This document shows, one piece after another, positions 47,070 through 56,861 of a stretch of DNA of 64,000 bases; position 1 is the stretch's first letter; the number at the start of each line of letters is the position of its first letter. The notes under the pieces were generated by a model. It worked only from the letters and a program-made list of their open reading frames with translations, did no database searches and was not told the origin of the DNA. This stretch comes from Pseudomonas entomophila (GTDB lineage Bacteria; Pseudomonadota; Gammaproteobacteria; Pseudomonadales; Pseudomonadaceae). The DNA lies in the NCBI RefSeq assembly GCF_013523125.1, contig NZ_JAAMQJ010000004.1:141054-205053 (forward strand), read 5' to 3'. A program made the translations under genes and the position numbers.

Positions 47070-47836
47070 CACGCTTCCCCCAGGTAGGCCTTGATCACCT
47101 CGGGGTTGCCGCGAATCGCGTCGGGCGTGCCGTCGGCCAGGGGCGTGCCCTGGTTGATGACCACGATGTGGTCGGAAATGCTCATCACCAGTTTCATGTC
47201 GTGCTCGATCAGTAGCACCGTGACCGCATGCTCCTCGCGCAGGTAGCCGATCAGGGCCTTGAGGTCTTCGGTTTCCTTGGGGTTGAGACCGGCCGCCGGC
47301 TCGTCGAGCATGATGATCCGCGGACGGGTCATCATGCAGCGGGCGATTTCCAGGCGACGTTGCTGACCATAGGCCAGGGTGCCCGCCGTGCGGTTGGCGA
47401 ACTCGGTCAGGTTGACCCGCTCCAGCCAGTACTGCGCCCGCTCCATGGCTTCTTGCTCGCTGCGGCGGAACGCCGGCGTCTTGAACAGGCCCGCCAGGAA
47501 GTGGGTGTTCAGGTGGCGGTGCTGGGCGATCAGCAGGTTTTCCAGTGCGGTCATTTCCTTGAACAGGCGCACGTTCTGGAAGGTACGCACCACGCCCTTG
47601 CGGGCGATCTGGTGCCCGGCCAGCCCTTGGATCGGCTGGCCATCGAGCAGGATGGTGCCGCCACTGGGCCTGTAGAAACCGGTCAGGCAGTTGAAGACGG
47701 TGGTCTTGCCGGCCCCGTTGGGGCCGATCAGCGCCACGACCTGGCGCTCCTTGACGGTCAGGCCGACGCCATTGACCGCCAGCAGACCGCCAAAGCGCAT
47801 GCTCAGGTCGCTGACTTTCAGAATGTCACGGCTCAT
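47069..47836 (-). CDS. livG: branched-chain amino acid ABC transporter, ATP-binding subunit LivG/BraF
   Basis: The first ATPase of the importer, 255 residues. Walker A is [12 protein letters not shown], the signature region is [14 protein letters not shown] (a relaxed LSGGQ, normal in LivG), Walker B is [13 protein letters not shown] and the H-loop is [10 protein letters not shown]. It overlaps livM by 4 bases (ATGA) and livF by one, so the genes are translationally coupled. Confidence 0.95.
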   Translation of the reverse strand: MSRDILKVSDLSMRFGGLLAVNGVGLTVKERQVVALIGPNGAGKTTVFNCLTGFYRPSGGTILLDGQPIQGLAGHQIARKGVVRTFQNVRLFKEMTALENLLIAQHRHLNTHFLAGLFKTPAFRRSEQEAMERAQYWLERVNLTEFANRTAGTLAYGQQRRLEIARCMMTRPRIIMLDEPAAGLNPKETEDLKALIGYLREEHAVTVLLIEHDMKLVMSISDHIVVINQGTPLADGTPDAIRGNPEVIKAYLGEA

Positions 47837-49089
47837 CGGCGCAGCTCCAGGTGGGGGCGTTGCATCGGCAGCAGGCCTTGCGGACGCCAGATCATCATCA
47901 ACACCATCAGCGCACCGAACATGAGCATCCGGTATTCGCTGAACTCACGCATCAGCTCCGGCAGCAGGATCATGACGATCGCCGCGAGGATCACACCCAG
48001 CTGCGAGCCCATGCCGCCGAGCACCACGATCGCGAGGATGATGGCCGACTCGATGAAGGTGAACGATTCGGGCGTGACCAGGCCTTGTCGCGCAGCGAAG
48101 AAGCTGCCGGCGAAGCCTGCGAAACTGGCGCCGAGGGTGAAGGCCGAGAGCTTGATCACGGTGGGGTTGAGGCCCAGCGCACGGCAGGCGATCTCGTCCT
48201 CGCGCAGCGCTTCCCAGGCGCGACCGATCGGCATGCGCAGCAGCCGGTTGATCACGAACAGCGCCAGCAGCGCCAGCAGCAGGGCGACCAGGTAGAGGAA
48301 GATGACCTTGTTGATCGAGTTGTAGGGCAGGCCGAAGTACTCGTGGAACGTCTGCATGCCCTCGGCCGCGCGGCGTTCGAAGCTCAGGCCGAAGAAGGTC
48401 GGCTTCTCGATGTTGCTGATGCCGTTGGGTCCCCCGGTGAGGTCGGTGAGGTTGCGCAGGAACAGCCGGATGATCTCGCCGAAGCCCAGGGTGACGATGG
48501 CCAGGTAGTCGCCCCGCAGGCGCAGCACCGGGAAGCCCAGCAGGAAGCCGAAGGTCGCAGCCATCAGCCCGGCGATCGGCAGGCAGACCCAGAAGCTCAG
48601 GCCGTAGTAGTGCGACAGCAGCGCATAGCTGTAGGCGCCGACGGCGTAGAAGCCCACGTAGCCCAGGTCGAGCAGGCCGGCCAGGCCGACCACGATGTTC
48701 AGGCCCAGGCCCAGCATCACGTAGATCAGGATCAGCGTGGCGATGTCCACCGCCCCGCGCGAGCCGAAGAACGGCCAGACCAGCGCCACCACGATCAGCC
48801 CGAGGATGATCCAGCGCTGGGTGCGCGGCAGGGTCAGGAAGTTGCTGACGGCCGGGGAGATCAGCCTGCGGTCCGAGCGGCTGCGCATTGCAGCGCTCCA
48901 CTGCTTGTCGAACAGCACGCGCAGGAACATCAGCACCGAGCAGACCGCGATCACCGTCAGGGTGAAGGGGCCTTGACTGTGCACGATGAGGTTGATGCCG
49001 TCGATGCTGAGTTTCAGGCCGAGCACGGGGAAGGCCACGGCCCAGACCAGCAAGGCGCTGAAGAACGCCGGTTTGAGTTGTCGATTCAT
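47833..49089 (-). CDS. livM: branched-chain amino acid ABC transporter permease LivM/BraE
   Basis: A 418-residue inner-membrane permease with about ten hydrophobic helices. The hallmark segment is [21 protein letters not shown], the coupling-helix EAA-like loop is [20 protein letters not shown], and the [16 protein letters not shown] stretch is typical. The extended N-terminus, about 85 residues before the first conserved permease motif, is usual for LivM/BraE of Pseudomonas. It pairs with LivH to form the membrane channel. It overlaps livH and livG by 4 bases each. Confidence 0.95.
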   Translation of the reverse strand: MNRQLKPAFFSALLVWAVAFPVLGLKLSIDGINLIVHSQGPFTLTVIAVCSVLMFLRVLFDKQWSAAMRSRSDRRLISPAVSNFLTLPRTQRWIILGLIVVALVWPFFGSRGAVDIATLILIYVMLGLGLNIVVGLAGLLDLGYVGFYAVGAYSYALLSHYYGLSFWVCLPIAGLMAATFGFLLGFPVLRLRGDYLAIVTLGFGEIIRLFLRNLTDLTGGPNGISNIEKPTFFGLSFERRAAEGMQTFHEYFGLPYNSINKVIFLYLVALLLALLALFVINRLLRMPIGRAWEALREDEIACRALGLNPTVIKLSAFTLGASFAGFAGSFFAARQGLVTPESFTFIESAIILAIVVLGGMGSQLGVILAAIVMILLPELMREFSEYRMLMFGALMVLMMIWRPQGLLPMQRPHLELRR

Positions 49090-50009
49090 ACTTTTTCAAC
49101 CTCCGGACGGCCCAGAATGCCAGTCGGCCGGAACAGCAGGACCAGGACCAGAAGCCCGAACGCCACCACGTCCTTGTACTGGTCACCGAAGATGTCGGCA
49201 CCGAAGGCTTCGGCGACGCCGAGGACCAGACCCCCGAGCATGGCGCCCGGGATGCTGCCGATGCCGCCGAGCACCGCTGCAGTGAAGGCCTTCAGGCCCA
49301 CCAGGAAGCCGGCGTTGGGGTTGATCACGCCGTACTGCATGCTCAGCAGCACGGCCGCCACCGCCGCCAGCGCGGCGCCGATGACGAAGGTCAGGGCGAT
49401 GATGTTGTTGGTGTTGATGCCCAGCAGATTGGCCATCTTGATGTCCTCGGCACAGGCACGGCAGGCACGACCCAGGCGCGAGCGCGAGATGAACAGGGTC
49501 AGGCCGACCATCGACACCAGGGTGACGACGAACACCAGGATCTGCATGTACGACACCAGGACTTCCTCGGCGCCGCCCGGGCCGAAGGAGAAGCTCCCTG
49601 GGATCAGGTTGGGGATCGACTTGTCCTTGGAGTCCTGCGACAGCAGCACGGTGTTCTGCAGGAAGATCGACATGCCGATCGCGGAAATCAGCGGGATCAG
49701 CCGGTTGCTGTTGCGCAGCGGCCGGTAGGCGACCCGTTCGATGCTGTAGCCGTAGGCGCTGGTGACGAAGATGGTGGCGACGAAGGCCACGGTCATCAGG
49801 ATCGGCAACGAGTCGATGCCCATCATGGCCAGCCCCGCCAGGGCGATGAAGGCCACGTAGGAACCGATCATGTACACCTCGCCATGGGCGAAGTTGATCA
49901 TTCCAATGATGCCGTACACCATCGTGTAGCCAATGGCTATTAAGGCATAGGTGCTGCCAATGGTCAGGCCATTGATCAGCTGTTGGAAGAAGTGGTAGAT
50001 CTCGGGCAT
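49086..50009 (-). CDS. livH: branched-chain amino acid ABC transporter permease LivH/BraD
   Basis: A 307-residue permease with about eight membrane helices. Typical segments are [30 protein letters not shown] (the LivH opening), [20 protein letters not shown] (coupling loop) and [14 protein letters not shown]. It starts at ATG 50009, 221 bases after the livK stop. A T-tailed hairpin lies in that gap, so livH and the genes after it are probably expressed at a lower level than livK. Confidence 0.95.
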   Translation of the reverse strand: MPEIYHFFQQLINGLTIGSTYALIAIGYTMVYGIIGMINFAHGEVYMIGSYVAFIALAGLAMMGIDSLPILMTVAFVATIFVTSAYGYSIERVAYRPLRNSNRLIPLISAIGMSIFLQNTVLLSQDSKDKSIPNLIPGSFSFGPGGAEEVLVSYMQILVFVVTLVSMVGLTLFISRSRLGRACRACAEDIKMANLLGINTNNIIALTFVIGAALAAVAAVLLSMQYGVINPNAGFLVGLKAFTAAVLGGIGSIPGAMLGGLVLGVAEAFGADIFGDQYKDVVAFGLLVLVLLFRPTGILGRPEVEKV

Positions 50010-50180
50010 TACAACGCTCCTAAAAACCTGATCGCATTCACGGGCGCACGCTCGGCTTCAACCGACGGCATGGGGCCGATTCGAACGCGCACAACCAGGG
50101 AACCGCGGGTGACGGTTTTAAGATTTTCAGGTGGGCCGGTCGCCGGATCGCGGTCGCCAGACCCATGAACCTCGTAAAAC

Positions 50181-50208
50181 AAAGCCCACTGCTCGCACAG
50201 TGGGCTTT
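50181..50208 (-). terminator. attenuator-like hairpin between livK and livHMGF
   Basis: AAAGCCCACTG and CAGTGGGCTTT form an 11-bp perfect stem. On the minus strand TTTGTTTTA follows, giving a good rho-independent terminator 22 bases past livK. Partial read-through would give the excess of binding protein over membrane subunits seen in such operons. Confidence 0.85.
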
Positions 50209-50230
50209 CGGTCAGCGGGTCAGATACCGA

Positions 50231-51346
50231 TCACTGGGGCGAAACTTCGGTCTTGGGCTTGCCGAAGTGCCACTCGTAGACCACGAACTTGAAGTCCTTG
50301 AGGTCGCCCTTGTCGTCGAACGACAGGGTACCGGTCGGGGTCTTGAAGCTGCCTTCGTGCAGGGCCTTCGCCACCTCTTCCGGCTCCTCGCTGCCAGCTG
50401 CCTTGATGCCCTGGGCGATCAGCTCCACGGCCGAGTAGGACGGGAAGACGAACGGACCGCTCGGGTCCTTGCCGCCGGCCTTGATCGCCTCGACGATGGC
50501 CTTGTTCTCGGGATCGGCATCGAAGGACTTCGGCAGGGTGACCAGCAGGCCTTCAGAGGCGTTCTGGGCGATCTGCGAGATCGAGTCGTTGCCTACGCCC
50601 TCGGGGCCCATGAACTTGGCATTCAGACCCTTTTCCTTGGCCTGGCGCAGGATCAGGCCCAGCTCAGGGTGGTAGCCGCCGTAGTAGACGAAGTCGACGT
50701 TGTTCTGCTTGAGCTTCTGGATGATCGAGGAGAAGTCCTTGTCACCCGCGTTGAGGCCCTCGAAGACTGCGACCTTAATGTTCTTGCTTTCGAGGGTCTG
50801 CTTGACGGCGGTGGCGATGCCTTCACCGTACTGCTGCTTGTCGTGCAGGACTGCGACCACCTTGGGTTTGACGTGGTCGGCGATGTAGTTGCCGGCGGCC
50901 GGACCCTGGGCGCTGTCCAGGCCGATGGTGCGGAACACCAGCTTGTAGCCACGCGCGGTGATGTCGGGGCTGGTGGCCGCAGGGGTGATCATGATCACGC
51001 CTTCGTCCTCGTAGATGTCCGAGGCCGGTTGAGTGGAGCTGGAGCACAGGTGGCCGATCACGAACTTGACGCCGTCGTTGACCACCTTGTTGGCGACTGC
51101 CACGGCCTGCTTGGGGTCGCAGGCATCATCGTATTCCTTGGCCTCGAGCATCTTGCCATCGACGCCGCCCTTGGCGTTGATGTCCTTGATGGCCTGGTTG
51201 GCGCCGATGAACTGCATGTCACCGTACTGCGTGACCGGGCCGGTCTTGGGGCCGGCGATGCCGATCTTGATGGTGTCGGCGGCCATCGAATGGCTCGCGA
51301 CACCGGCCAATACCATTGCAGCGAACAGCTTGGAAATCTTGATCAT
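50231..51346 (-). CDS. livK: branched-chain amino acid-binding periplasmic protein LivK/BraC
   Basis: The type I periplasmic binding protein that captures Leu, Ile and Val for the LivHMGF channel. The protein has 371 residues. A signal peptide (ISKLFAAMVLAGVASHSMAAD) is cleaved near AMA-A. DTIKIGIAGPKTGPVTQYGD and GHLCSSSTQPASDIYEDEGV are the ligand-binding loops, and the two Cys (in DACDP and HLCSS) can form the family disulfide. It is the first gene of the operon. A 16-bp palindrome lies about 120 bases upstream. Confidence 0.95.
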   Translation of the reverse strand: MIKISKLFAAMVLAGVASHSMAADTIKIGIAGPKTGPVTQYGDMQFIGANQAIKDINAKGGVDGKMLEAKEYDDACDPKQAVAVANKVVNDGVKFVIGHLCSSSTQPASDIYEDEGVIMITPAATSPDITARGYKLVFRTIGLDSAQGPAAGNYIADHVKPKVVAVLHDKQQYGEGIATAVKQTLESKNIKVAVFEGLNAGDKDFSSIIQKLKQNNVDFVYYGGYHPELGLILRQAKEKGLNAKFMGPEGVGNDSISQIAQNASEGLLVTLPKSFDADPENKAIVEAIKAGGKDPSGPFVFPSYSAVELIAQGIKAAGSEEPEEVAKALHEGSFKTPTGTLSFDDKGDLKDFKFVVYEWHFGKPKTEVSPQ

Positions 51347-51467
51347 GGTGCTCCACTCATTCTGTTGTAATTCTTATGGTCCTGGCGGCCAGGGTGACAG
51401 ACCGGGCGGGACGAAGGTCATGATCATGTCATCACTTATGCCCACCTTCCCCGGAACATGTCCCGGA

Positions 51468-51483
51468 ACTGTACCGGTACAGT
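51468..51483. promoter_or_regulatory. perfect 16-bp palindrome upstream of livK
   Basis: ACTGTACCGGTACAGT is a perfect palindrome in the 359-base gap between livK and the divergent DUF2288 gene. The spacing CTGT-N6-ACAG differs from a LexA box, which has N8. It looks like a dimeric regulator site, but I cannot name the regulator. No other feature was seen in this gap. Confidence 0.6.
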
Positions 51484-51705
51484 GTAGAGCGGGGTCCGTT
51501 CGCTTGAAAAGCCGCGGTTCGAGGGTGAATTTCGAGGGTGTCGCTTGATCGACATGAACGTACATTAAAACGCCATTACCCGCCCGACCAACCTCGTATG
51601 GCCCCGTAAAACCGCGCCAAAGCCGTTCGTCCGTATTTGAAACCAGGTTTTTCTGGGACAATCCTCCGCTTCGAAACGAATGGACCGCTGCCGGATTACC
51701 TAGTC

Positions 51706-52014
51706 ATGACTGATCGAACAAGCACCCTCTATGCCAAATTGCTCGGCGAGACCGCCACCATCGAGTGGAAAGCGTTGGAGCGCTTCTGGGCCAAAGGTGA
51801 CCTGATTTGGGTCGACCCTTCGCTGGACCTGATCGACGTCGCGGCCGCCATGGCCGAAAACCGACACGCGGCATTCGCCGCCTGGCGCGAAGCCGGCACC
51901 GTCGGACCCCTGGCGGTAGAGCAGGCGCTGGATTTCCAGCAACGGGATCCCGCGCTGTGGGCCGTGGTCGTGTCACCCTTCGTGCTGGTGCAGGAAAATC
52001 AGGGACAGCGTTGA
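51706..52014 (+). CDS. DUF2288 family protein
   Basis: A 102-residue cytoplasmic protein. The opening LYAKLLGETATIEWKALERFWAKG, followed by DLIDVAAAMAENRHAAFAAW and a C-terminal LWAVVVSPFVLVQE, matches the DUF2288 family of short proteins of unknown function. The start at 51706 was preferred to ATG 51637 by family similarity. It is convergent with rapA, separated by a 17-bp stem. Confidence 0.85.
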   Translation: MTDRTSTLYAKLLGETATIEWKALERFWAKGDLIWVDPSLDLIDVAAAMAENRHAAFAAWREAGTVGPLAVEQALDFQQRDPALWAVVVSPFVLVQENQGQR

Positions 52015-52144
52015 ATGCACAGTAGTGGTGCCAGGCCAGCTGCGTCGGCACACTTCAGGTGCAACGGCCTGCCTCGTTAAGTGACGCTCGGTAACAGTCG
52101 GGCCATTGCAGCCCGATGTCGGTAACAGTCGACCGATCGTACGT

Positions 52145-52184
52145 GCCAGGCCTTGCCTCCCGTGCGAGGGAGGCAAGGCCTGGC
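52145..52184. terminator. perfect 17-bp hairpin between DUF2288 gene and rapA
   Basis: GCCAGGCCTTGCCTCCC pairs with GGGAGGCAAGGCCTGGC around a six-base loop. It lies 10 bases past the rapA stop and 130 past the DUF2288 stop. Strong stem without a T-run. A 13-bp direct repeat (TCGGTAACAGTCG) at 52088 and 52119 precedes it. Confidence 0.75.
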
Positions 52185-52193
52185 GAAAGCACG

Positions 52194-55037
52194 TTAGCCT
52201 GCCACCAGGATGCGAATCGCCTCCAGGCGCAGCGCCGCCTTCTCCAGCATGGCCAGGCCATCGTCGCGCTGCTTGCCCAGCGTCTGGATCTCGCTGTCGC
52301 GTACGCTGGGGTTCACGGCCTTCAGGGCGATCAGGCGTGCCAGCTCTTCATCGGCCTCATCGCCCAGGCGCCGGCGCGCTTCGGCGACGCGGGCCTCGTG
52401 ACGCGGCAGCACCTTCTCCTCGCCGGCAGCGATGCGCTTGGACAGCACGTCGCGCTGGGCCTGGATGAACTTGTTGGCGCTGGCCCGCGGCACGCTTTCG
52501 AGCTGGTCGTTGAGCGTCTCGAAAGCCACCCGCGGACCCAGGTCGTTGCCGTTGGCGTCGAGCAGGCAGCGCAGCGCGGCAGGGGGCAGGTAACGGCCCA
52601 ACTGCAGGCTGCGCGGAGCGACCACTTCGCTGACGTACAGCAGCTCGAGCAAAACAGTGCCCGGTTTGAGCGCCTTGTTCTTGATCAGCGCCACGGCCGT
52701 GTTGCCCATGGAGCCGGACAGCACCAGGTCCATGCCGCCCTGCACCATGGGGTGTTCCCAGGTGAGGAACTGCATGTCCTCGCGCGACAGCGCCTGGTCA
52801 CGGTCGTAGGTGATGGTCACGCCTTCGTCGTCGCCCAGCGGGAAGCTGGCGTCGAGCATCTTCTCGCTGGGCCGCAGGATCAGCGCATTGTCGGAATGGT
52901 CCTCGCTGTCGATGCCGAATGCATCGAACAGGGTTTCCATGTAGATCGGCAGAGCGAACTGATCGTCCTGTTCGAGGATCGCCTCGACCAGGGCCTCGCC
53001 TTCGCCCGCGCCGCCGGAATTGAGCTCCAGCAGGCGGTCACGGCCGCTGTGCAGCTCGGCCTCGAGCCGCTCACGCTCACCCCGGGCCTCTTCGATCAGC
53101 GCTTCCCAGTCGCTGTCATCGCCACCTTGCAGCAGCGCGTGCAGGCGCTCGCCGAACTGATGCTGCAGGGCGTTGCCGGTCGGGCAGGTGGCCAGGAAGG
53201 CGTTCAGGGCCAGGTGGTACCACTGGAACAGCCGCGCTTGCGGGCTGTCGAGCAGGTAGGGCACGTGCAGCTGGATCACCTGCTTCTGACCGATCCGATC
53301 GAGACGGCCGATGCGCTGTTCGAGCAGGTCGGGGTGGGCAGGCAGGTCGAACATCACCAGGTGATGGGCGAACTGGAAGTTGCGACCCTCGCTGCCGATT
53401 TCCGAGCAGATCAGCACCTGCGCACCGAACTCTTCGTCGGCGAAGTAGGCGGCGGCGCGGTCACGCTCGAGGATGCTCATGCCTTCGTGGAACACGCTGG
53501 CAGGGATGCCGGAGCGCACGCGCAGCGCGTCTTCCAGGTCCATGGCGGTCTCGGCGTGGGCGCAGATCACCAGGACCTTGGTGCGCTTGAGCTGCTTGAG
53601 GGTGTCGACCAGCCACTCGACCCGTGGGTCGAACCGCCACCAGCGCGCATCGTCGGTGGCCTCCGGCGCCTGGAAGGCCGATTCCGGGTAGAGGCCGTCG
53701 CTGACCTGCTCGGGATGATCGCCATAGGCCTCGGGCAGCGGCAGCGGGTGGGCGTGCAGCTCGCGCTCGGGGAAGCCCTGGATGGCCGCGCGGGTGTTGC
53801 GGAACAGCACCCGGCCAGTGCCGTGGCGGTCGAGCAGTTCGCGAATCAGGCGCGCGCTGGCCTGGCTGTCGCCGGCGTTCACGGCCGCGAGCAGGGCGTC
53901 GCCTTCGGCGCCGAGGAAGTCATGGATGGTGGCCTGGGACGCCAGCGACAGGCGACCTTCGTCCAGCAGCTCCTGAACCGCCTCGGCCACCGGGCGATAG
54001 TGCGCGCTCTCGGCGCGGAAGGCCTGCAGGTCATGGAAGCGGTTGGGGTCCAGCAGGCGCAGGCGGGCGAAGTGGCTGTCCTGCCCGAGCTGCTCGGGGG
54101 TCGCGGTCAGCAGCAGCACACCCGGCGTGACCTCGGCCAATTGCTCGACCAGGGCGTATTCGCGGCTGACGTGGTCCTCGTGCCACACCAAGTGGTGGGC
54201 CTCGTCGACCACCATCAGGTCCCAGCCGGCGGCGAACAGGGCATCCTGCGCCTTCTCGTCCTCGGTTACCCATTCCAGCGCGACCAGCGCCAGTTGGGTA
54301 TCCTCGAAGGGGTTGCTGGCGTCGCTTTCGATGAAGCGTTCGGCATCGAACAGCGCCACCTGCAGGTTGAAGCGTCGGCGCATTTCCACCAGCCACTGGT
54401 GCTGAAGGTTCTCCGGGACCAGGATCAGCACGCGGCTGGCGCGTCCCGACAGCAGTTGGCGATGGATCACCAGGCCTGCTTCGATGGTCTTGCCCAGGCC
54501 GACTTCGTCGGCCAGCAGGACGCGCGGCGCGATCCGGTCGGCCACTTCGCGGGCGATGTGCAGCTGGTGGGCGATCGGCTGCGCCCGGTAGCCGCCCAGG
54601 CCCCACAGCGGGGACTGCATCTGCCGGCTGATGTGCTCGAGGGTGTTGTAGCGCAGCGAGAACCAGGGCAGCGGGTCGATCTGACCGGCGAACAGGCGGT
54701 CGCTGGCCAGGCGGAACTGGATGAAGTTCGACAACTGGGTTTCTGGCAGGGTGCGCGGCTGGTTCTGTTGGTCCAGGCCGTGGTAGACCAGCAGGCCCTC
54801 GTGGTCCTCGACCTCGCGGACGGTCAGCTTCCAGCCCTCGAAGTGGGTGATCTGATCGCCGGGGGAGAAGCGCACGCGGGTCAGCGGTGCGTTTCGCAGG
54901 GCGTACTGACGGGTCTCGCCGGTGGCCGGATAGAGCACGGTCAGCAGGCGACCGTCTTGCGCCAGGACGGTGCCTAGGCCTAGCTCGGCTTCGCTGTCGC
55001 TGATCCAGCGTTGCCCCGGTTGATACTGCTGCGCCAT
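52194..55037 (-). CDS. rapA: RNA polymerase-associated protein RapA (HepA)
   Basis: A Swi2/Snf2 ATPase that binds RNA polymerase and helps it recycle from post-termination complexes. The protein has 947 residues, the expected length. Tudor-like N-terminal domains (residues about 1-105) are followed by the ATPase lobes: [13 protein letters not shown] (Walker A), [10 protein letters not shown] (DEAH), [10 protein letters not shown], then [15 protein letters not shown] and [10 protein letters not shown] in lobe 2. A long C-terminal part with spacer and Rpb2-like regions follows. The start at 55037 ([11 protein letters not shown]) was selected over in-frame ATGs further upstream. Confidence 0.96.
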   Translation of the reverse strand: MAQQYQPGQRWISDSEAELGLGTVLAQDGRLLTVLYPATGETRQYALRNAPLTRVRFSPGDQITHFEGWKLTVREVEDHEGLLVYHGLDQQNQPRTLPETQLSNFIQFRLASDRLFAGQIDPLPWFSLRYNTLEHISRQMQSPLWGLGGYRAQPIAHQLHIAREVADRIAPRVLLADEVGLGKTIEAGLVIHRQLLSGRASRVLILVPENLQHQWLVEMRRRFNLQVALFDAERFIESDASNPFEDTQLALVALEWVTEDEKAQDALFAAGWDLMVVDEAHHLVWHEDHVSREYALVEQLAEVTPGVLLLTATPEQLGQDSHFARLRLLDPNRFHDLQAFRAESAHYRPVAEAVQELLDEGRLSLASQATIHDFLGAEGDALLAAVNAGDSQASARLIRELLDRHGTGRVLFRNTRAAIQGFPERELHAHPLPLPEAYGDHPEQVSDGLYPESAFQAPEATDDARWWRFDPRVEWLVDTLKQLKRTKVLVICAHAETAMDLEDALRVRSGIPASVFHEGMSILERDRAAAYFADEEFGAQVLICSEIGSEGRNFQFAHHLVMFDLPAHPDLLEQRIGRLDRIGQKQVIQLHVPYLLDSPQARLFQWYHLALNAFLATCPTGNALQHQFGERLHALLQGGDDSDWEALIEEARGERERLEAELHSGRDRLLELNSGGAGEGEALVEAILEQDDQFALPIYMETLFDAFGIDSEDHSDNALILRPSEKMLDASFPLGDDEGVTITYDRDQALSREDMQFLTWEHPMVQGGMDLVLSGSMGNTAVALIKNKALKPGTVLLELLYVSEVVAPRSLQLGRYLPPAALRCLLDANGNDLGPRVAFETLNDQLESVPRASANKFIQAQRDVLSKRIAAGEEKVLPRHEARVAEARRRLGDEADEELARLIALKAVNPSVRDSEIQTLGKQRDDGLAMLEKAALRLEAIRILVAG

Positions 55038-55153
55038 ACTGCCTGACTCCCGCGATGAAAAGCCGACTATCTTAACGGATAGCCGATGCAGACCAAAGCC
55101 TCTGGCCACTTCATCGACGAATGCCATGCTGATCGAAAAGGGAATGATTCGAC

Positions 55154-55843
55154 ATGCCTGCCCCATACGCTGCGTTGCCCCTTGCGCTGGCCCTGAGCGG
55201 CCTCGTGTCGCTGGTCGGTTGCGAACAGAAGCGTTTCGACGTGCTCGAGCCGGTTCCGGTCGAGCAGCTGGAAGTCCTGGGCGTGCAGACGCCGATCAAG
55301 AGCGTGCACTTTCGCGACGTCGATGGCGAAGGGCTGCTGGTCCTGAGCCGCGTGGACGGGCAGGCCACCGATCCCGAGACCGAACAGGACGTGGACAAGG
55401 TGGTGCTGCGCACGACCCTGTACGCGCGGCATGAAGGTGCAGGTTTCACGCCGAGCTGGCAGACCGAACAGGAGACCACCTGCGCCGGGCTCGACCTGGA
55501 CGTGGATTTCTATGGCGATGTCAGTGGTGTGAGCGATCTGGACGGCAACGGCCGTGCCGAGATTACCGTGGCCAGCCATGCCTTCTGCGGGGGCGGCATC
55601 GATCCCCATGACCTCACCCTCGAAATGCGTGAGGGCGAGACGCGCTACACCATCACCGGCGAATCGCTGATCGTGCCGGCGGCCGAAGAGCCGATCGGTG
55701 GTGAGCGGCACGACAGCGCGTCGTTCAAGTCGGCCCCGGACGTGTTCCGGGCGCACCTGGACGAGGTCTGGCAGACGGTCTACAAACGGCCTTGGAGCGA
55801 GACCGGCAGCGTGTCCGACGAGCAGGACGACGATCCCCGTTGA
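55154..55843 (+). CDS. hypothetical lipoprotein with EF-hand-like repeat segment
   Basis: A 229-residue lipoprotein (lipobox SLVGCEQ, Cys about 23). The mature protein has beta-strand-rich text and a [11 protein letters not shown] segment near residue 135, which resembles FG-GAP/EF-hand calcium loops, plus a related [10 protein letters not shown] near 56. Homologues seem to be present in other Pseudomonas, but I recall no function. The ATG at 55154 has a weak GAA-rich upstream region. It lies divergent from rapA. Confidence 0.7.
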   Translation: MPAPYAALPLALALSGLVSLVGCEQKRFDVLEPVPVEQLEVLGVQTPIKSVHFRDVDGEGLLVLSRVDGQATDPETEQDVDKVVLRTTLYARHEGAGFTPSWQTEQETTCAGLDLDVDFYGDVSGVSDLDGNGRAEITVASHAFCGGGIDPHDLTLEMREGETRYTITGESLIVPAAEEPIGGERHDSASFKSAPDVFRAHLDEVWQTVYKRPWSETGSVSDEQDDDPR

Positions 55844-55950
55844 GCCGGCTCATCGGATAGCGTCGAGCAAGGCTCGCGTCGGTGCGGTGAGTGGTACACA
55901 CTCAAGTGTACGGCTCACAGGCCGACACAGTGGTGAACAGGAGAGCCCTC

Positions 55951-56280
55951 ATGCTGCCACCCATCATTCCGCTCAGCGCCGTGCCGGTCACGTCCCAGCT
56001 CGACCCGCCCAGGCAGGCGCCCGCCATCGCGCCCGTGGTGGCCGTGCAGCCAGGGGCGGGCGACAGTACCATCGACCTGAAGAACCAGCGCGATCCCGAT
56101 GAGCAGACCTACCTGCTGCGCGAGGAGCAACGCCATCAGCAGGAGCGTCGTCAGCGTGAGCGGGACGAACGCTACAGTGCCGTGCCAGGCGATGAGCTCA
56201 ACGCCGACAACACCGTACCGGTCGTGCCGCTGACCGGCGAGGCCCCGCGACAGGGCCTGCTGGTGGACATCGAAATCTGA
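55951..56280 (+). CDS. small hypothetical protein, mis-named aspartate-semialdehyde dehydrogenase in some genomes
   Basis: A 109-residue protein, start at 55951 with CAGGAG upstream. It has a Pro/Val-rich N-terminus (PIIPLSAVPVTSQLDPPRQ) and a charged coiled segment (REEQRHQQERRQRERDERY). It ends DNTVPVVPLTGEAPRQGLLVDIEI. This short protein family has sometimes been annotated as aspartate-semialdehyde dehydrogenase in Pseudomonas, but it has no NADP fold and is far too short. Real function unknown. Confidence 0.75.
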   Translation: MLPPIIPLSAVPVTSQLDPPRQAPAIAPVVAVQPGAGDSTIDLKNQRDPDEQTYLLREEQRHQQERRQRERDERYSAVPGDELNADNTVPVVPLTGEAPRQGLLVDIEI

Positions 56281-56347
56281 GTCGGGGCTGGTCAGCCCCG
56301 GCAGGCCGCTTCATCATGGGCACCTGTCCCGCCAGAACGACCATGCC

Positions 56348-56518
56348 ATGAGCCAGGATAACCTCATCGACTTCGGCGCCGAGCGCGCCAAACGTGTCCA
56401 TGATCTGAACGACAAGCGCCTGGACGAGATGCGCCAGGCCTTCGAGCAGGCCATGCCCTTGGGCGCATCGACGTCGAAAAAGAAGAAAAAGCCCAAGGGC
56501 AAGCCGCGCAAGGGATGA
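56348..56518 (+). CDS. 56-residue basic-tailed small protein
   Basis: A short gene from ATG 56348 to TGA 56518. Residues 1-39 are amphipathic and helical (NLIDFGAERAKRVHDLNDKR). Residues 40-56 are very basic (SKKKKKPKGKPRKG). It follows the preceding small gene by 67 bases. The composition and its repeated occurrence at this place in my memory of Pseudomonas genomes suggest a real gene; a nucleic-acid-binding role is only suggested by charge. Confidence 0.65.
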   Translation: MSQDNLIDFGAERAKRVHDLNDKRLDEMRQAFEQAMPLGASTSKKKKKPKGKPRKG

Positions 56519-56771
56519 CCCCCCTGGTCTTGCATGCGGCTGTCCCTCTCGCGACCATTGACCCTGATCAATGGCGTCGTGTCGAGGATCGATTACCTTT
56601 GCAACCCATCGGACGGTGACGGGCGCCGACCACAGCGCCTTCGGCTCACGGGACAAGCCGTCGCCGGTCCAGGCTATTCACGCGGGGTACACCGACTCGG
56701 TCAGGCCGTCGGTGGCCTCGGGTTCAAGGGCACGCAAGGCATTTAGGGCAACTTCGGTTGCCCCTTTTTTT
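56519..56771 (+). ncRNA. possible small RNA or long 3' untranslated region ending at a terminator
   Basis: The 250 bases after the basic small protein contain no convincing gene; the one open frame (56534-56746) has no ribosome binding site and an odd composition. Several short GC-rich inverted repeats are visible, for example GGGCGCC...GGCGCC-like stems near 56620. The stretch closes with a strong rho-independent terminator at 56746-56771. It may be a small RNA or the 3' end of the upstream transcript. No family is recognised. Confidence 0.35.
56746..56771 (+). terminator. rho-independent terminator
   Basis: GGGCAAC-TTCG-GTTGCCC, a 7-bp stem with a UUCG tetraloop, followed by CCTTTTTTT. It isolates the FUSC efflux genes from upstream transcription. 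Confidence 0.95.
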
Positions 56772-56861
56772 GCGTGCCGTTTTCTGATGGCGGACGATCG
56801 ACCCTCTGCGCAACGCCGCTGTCTATGGATCATTCCCCATGGACGTCCAGGGTTCTCCGCC

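Noticed and set aside
47851..49728. Plus-strand frame rich in Gln, His and Asp opposite livM and livH
   Set aside because: Antisense of membrane-protein codons; typical false frame.
51468..51483. LexA (SOS) box
   Set aside because: Half-site spacing is six instead of eight bases.
52116..54977. Plus-strand open frame of 953 codons opposite rapA
   Set aside because: Exact shadow of rapA; composition lacks protein character.
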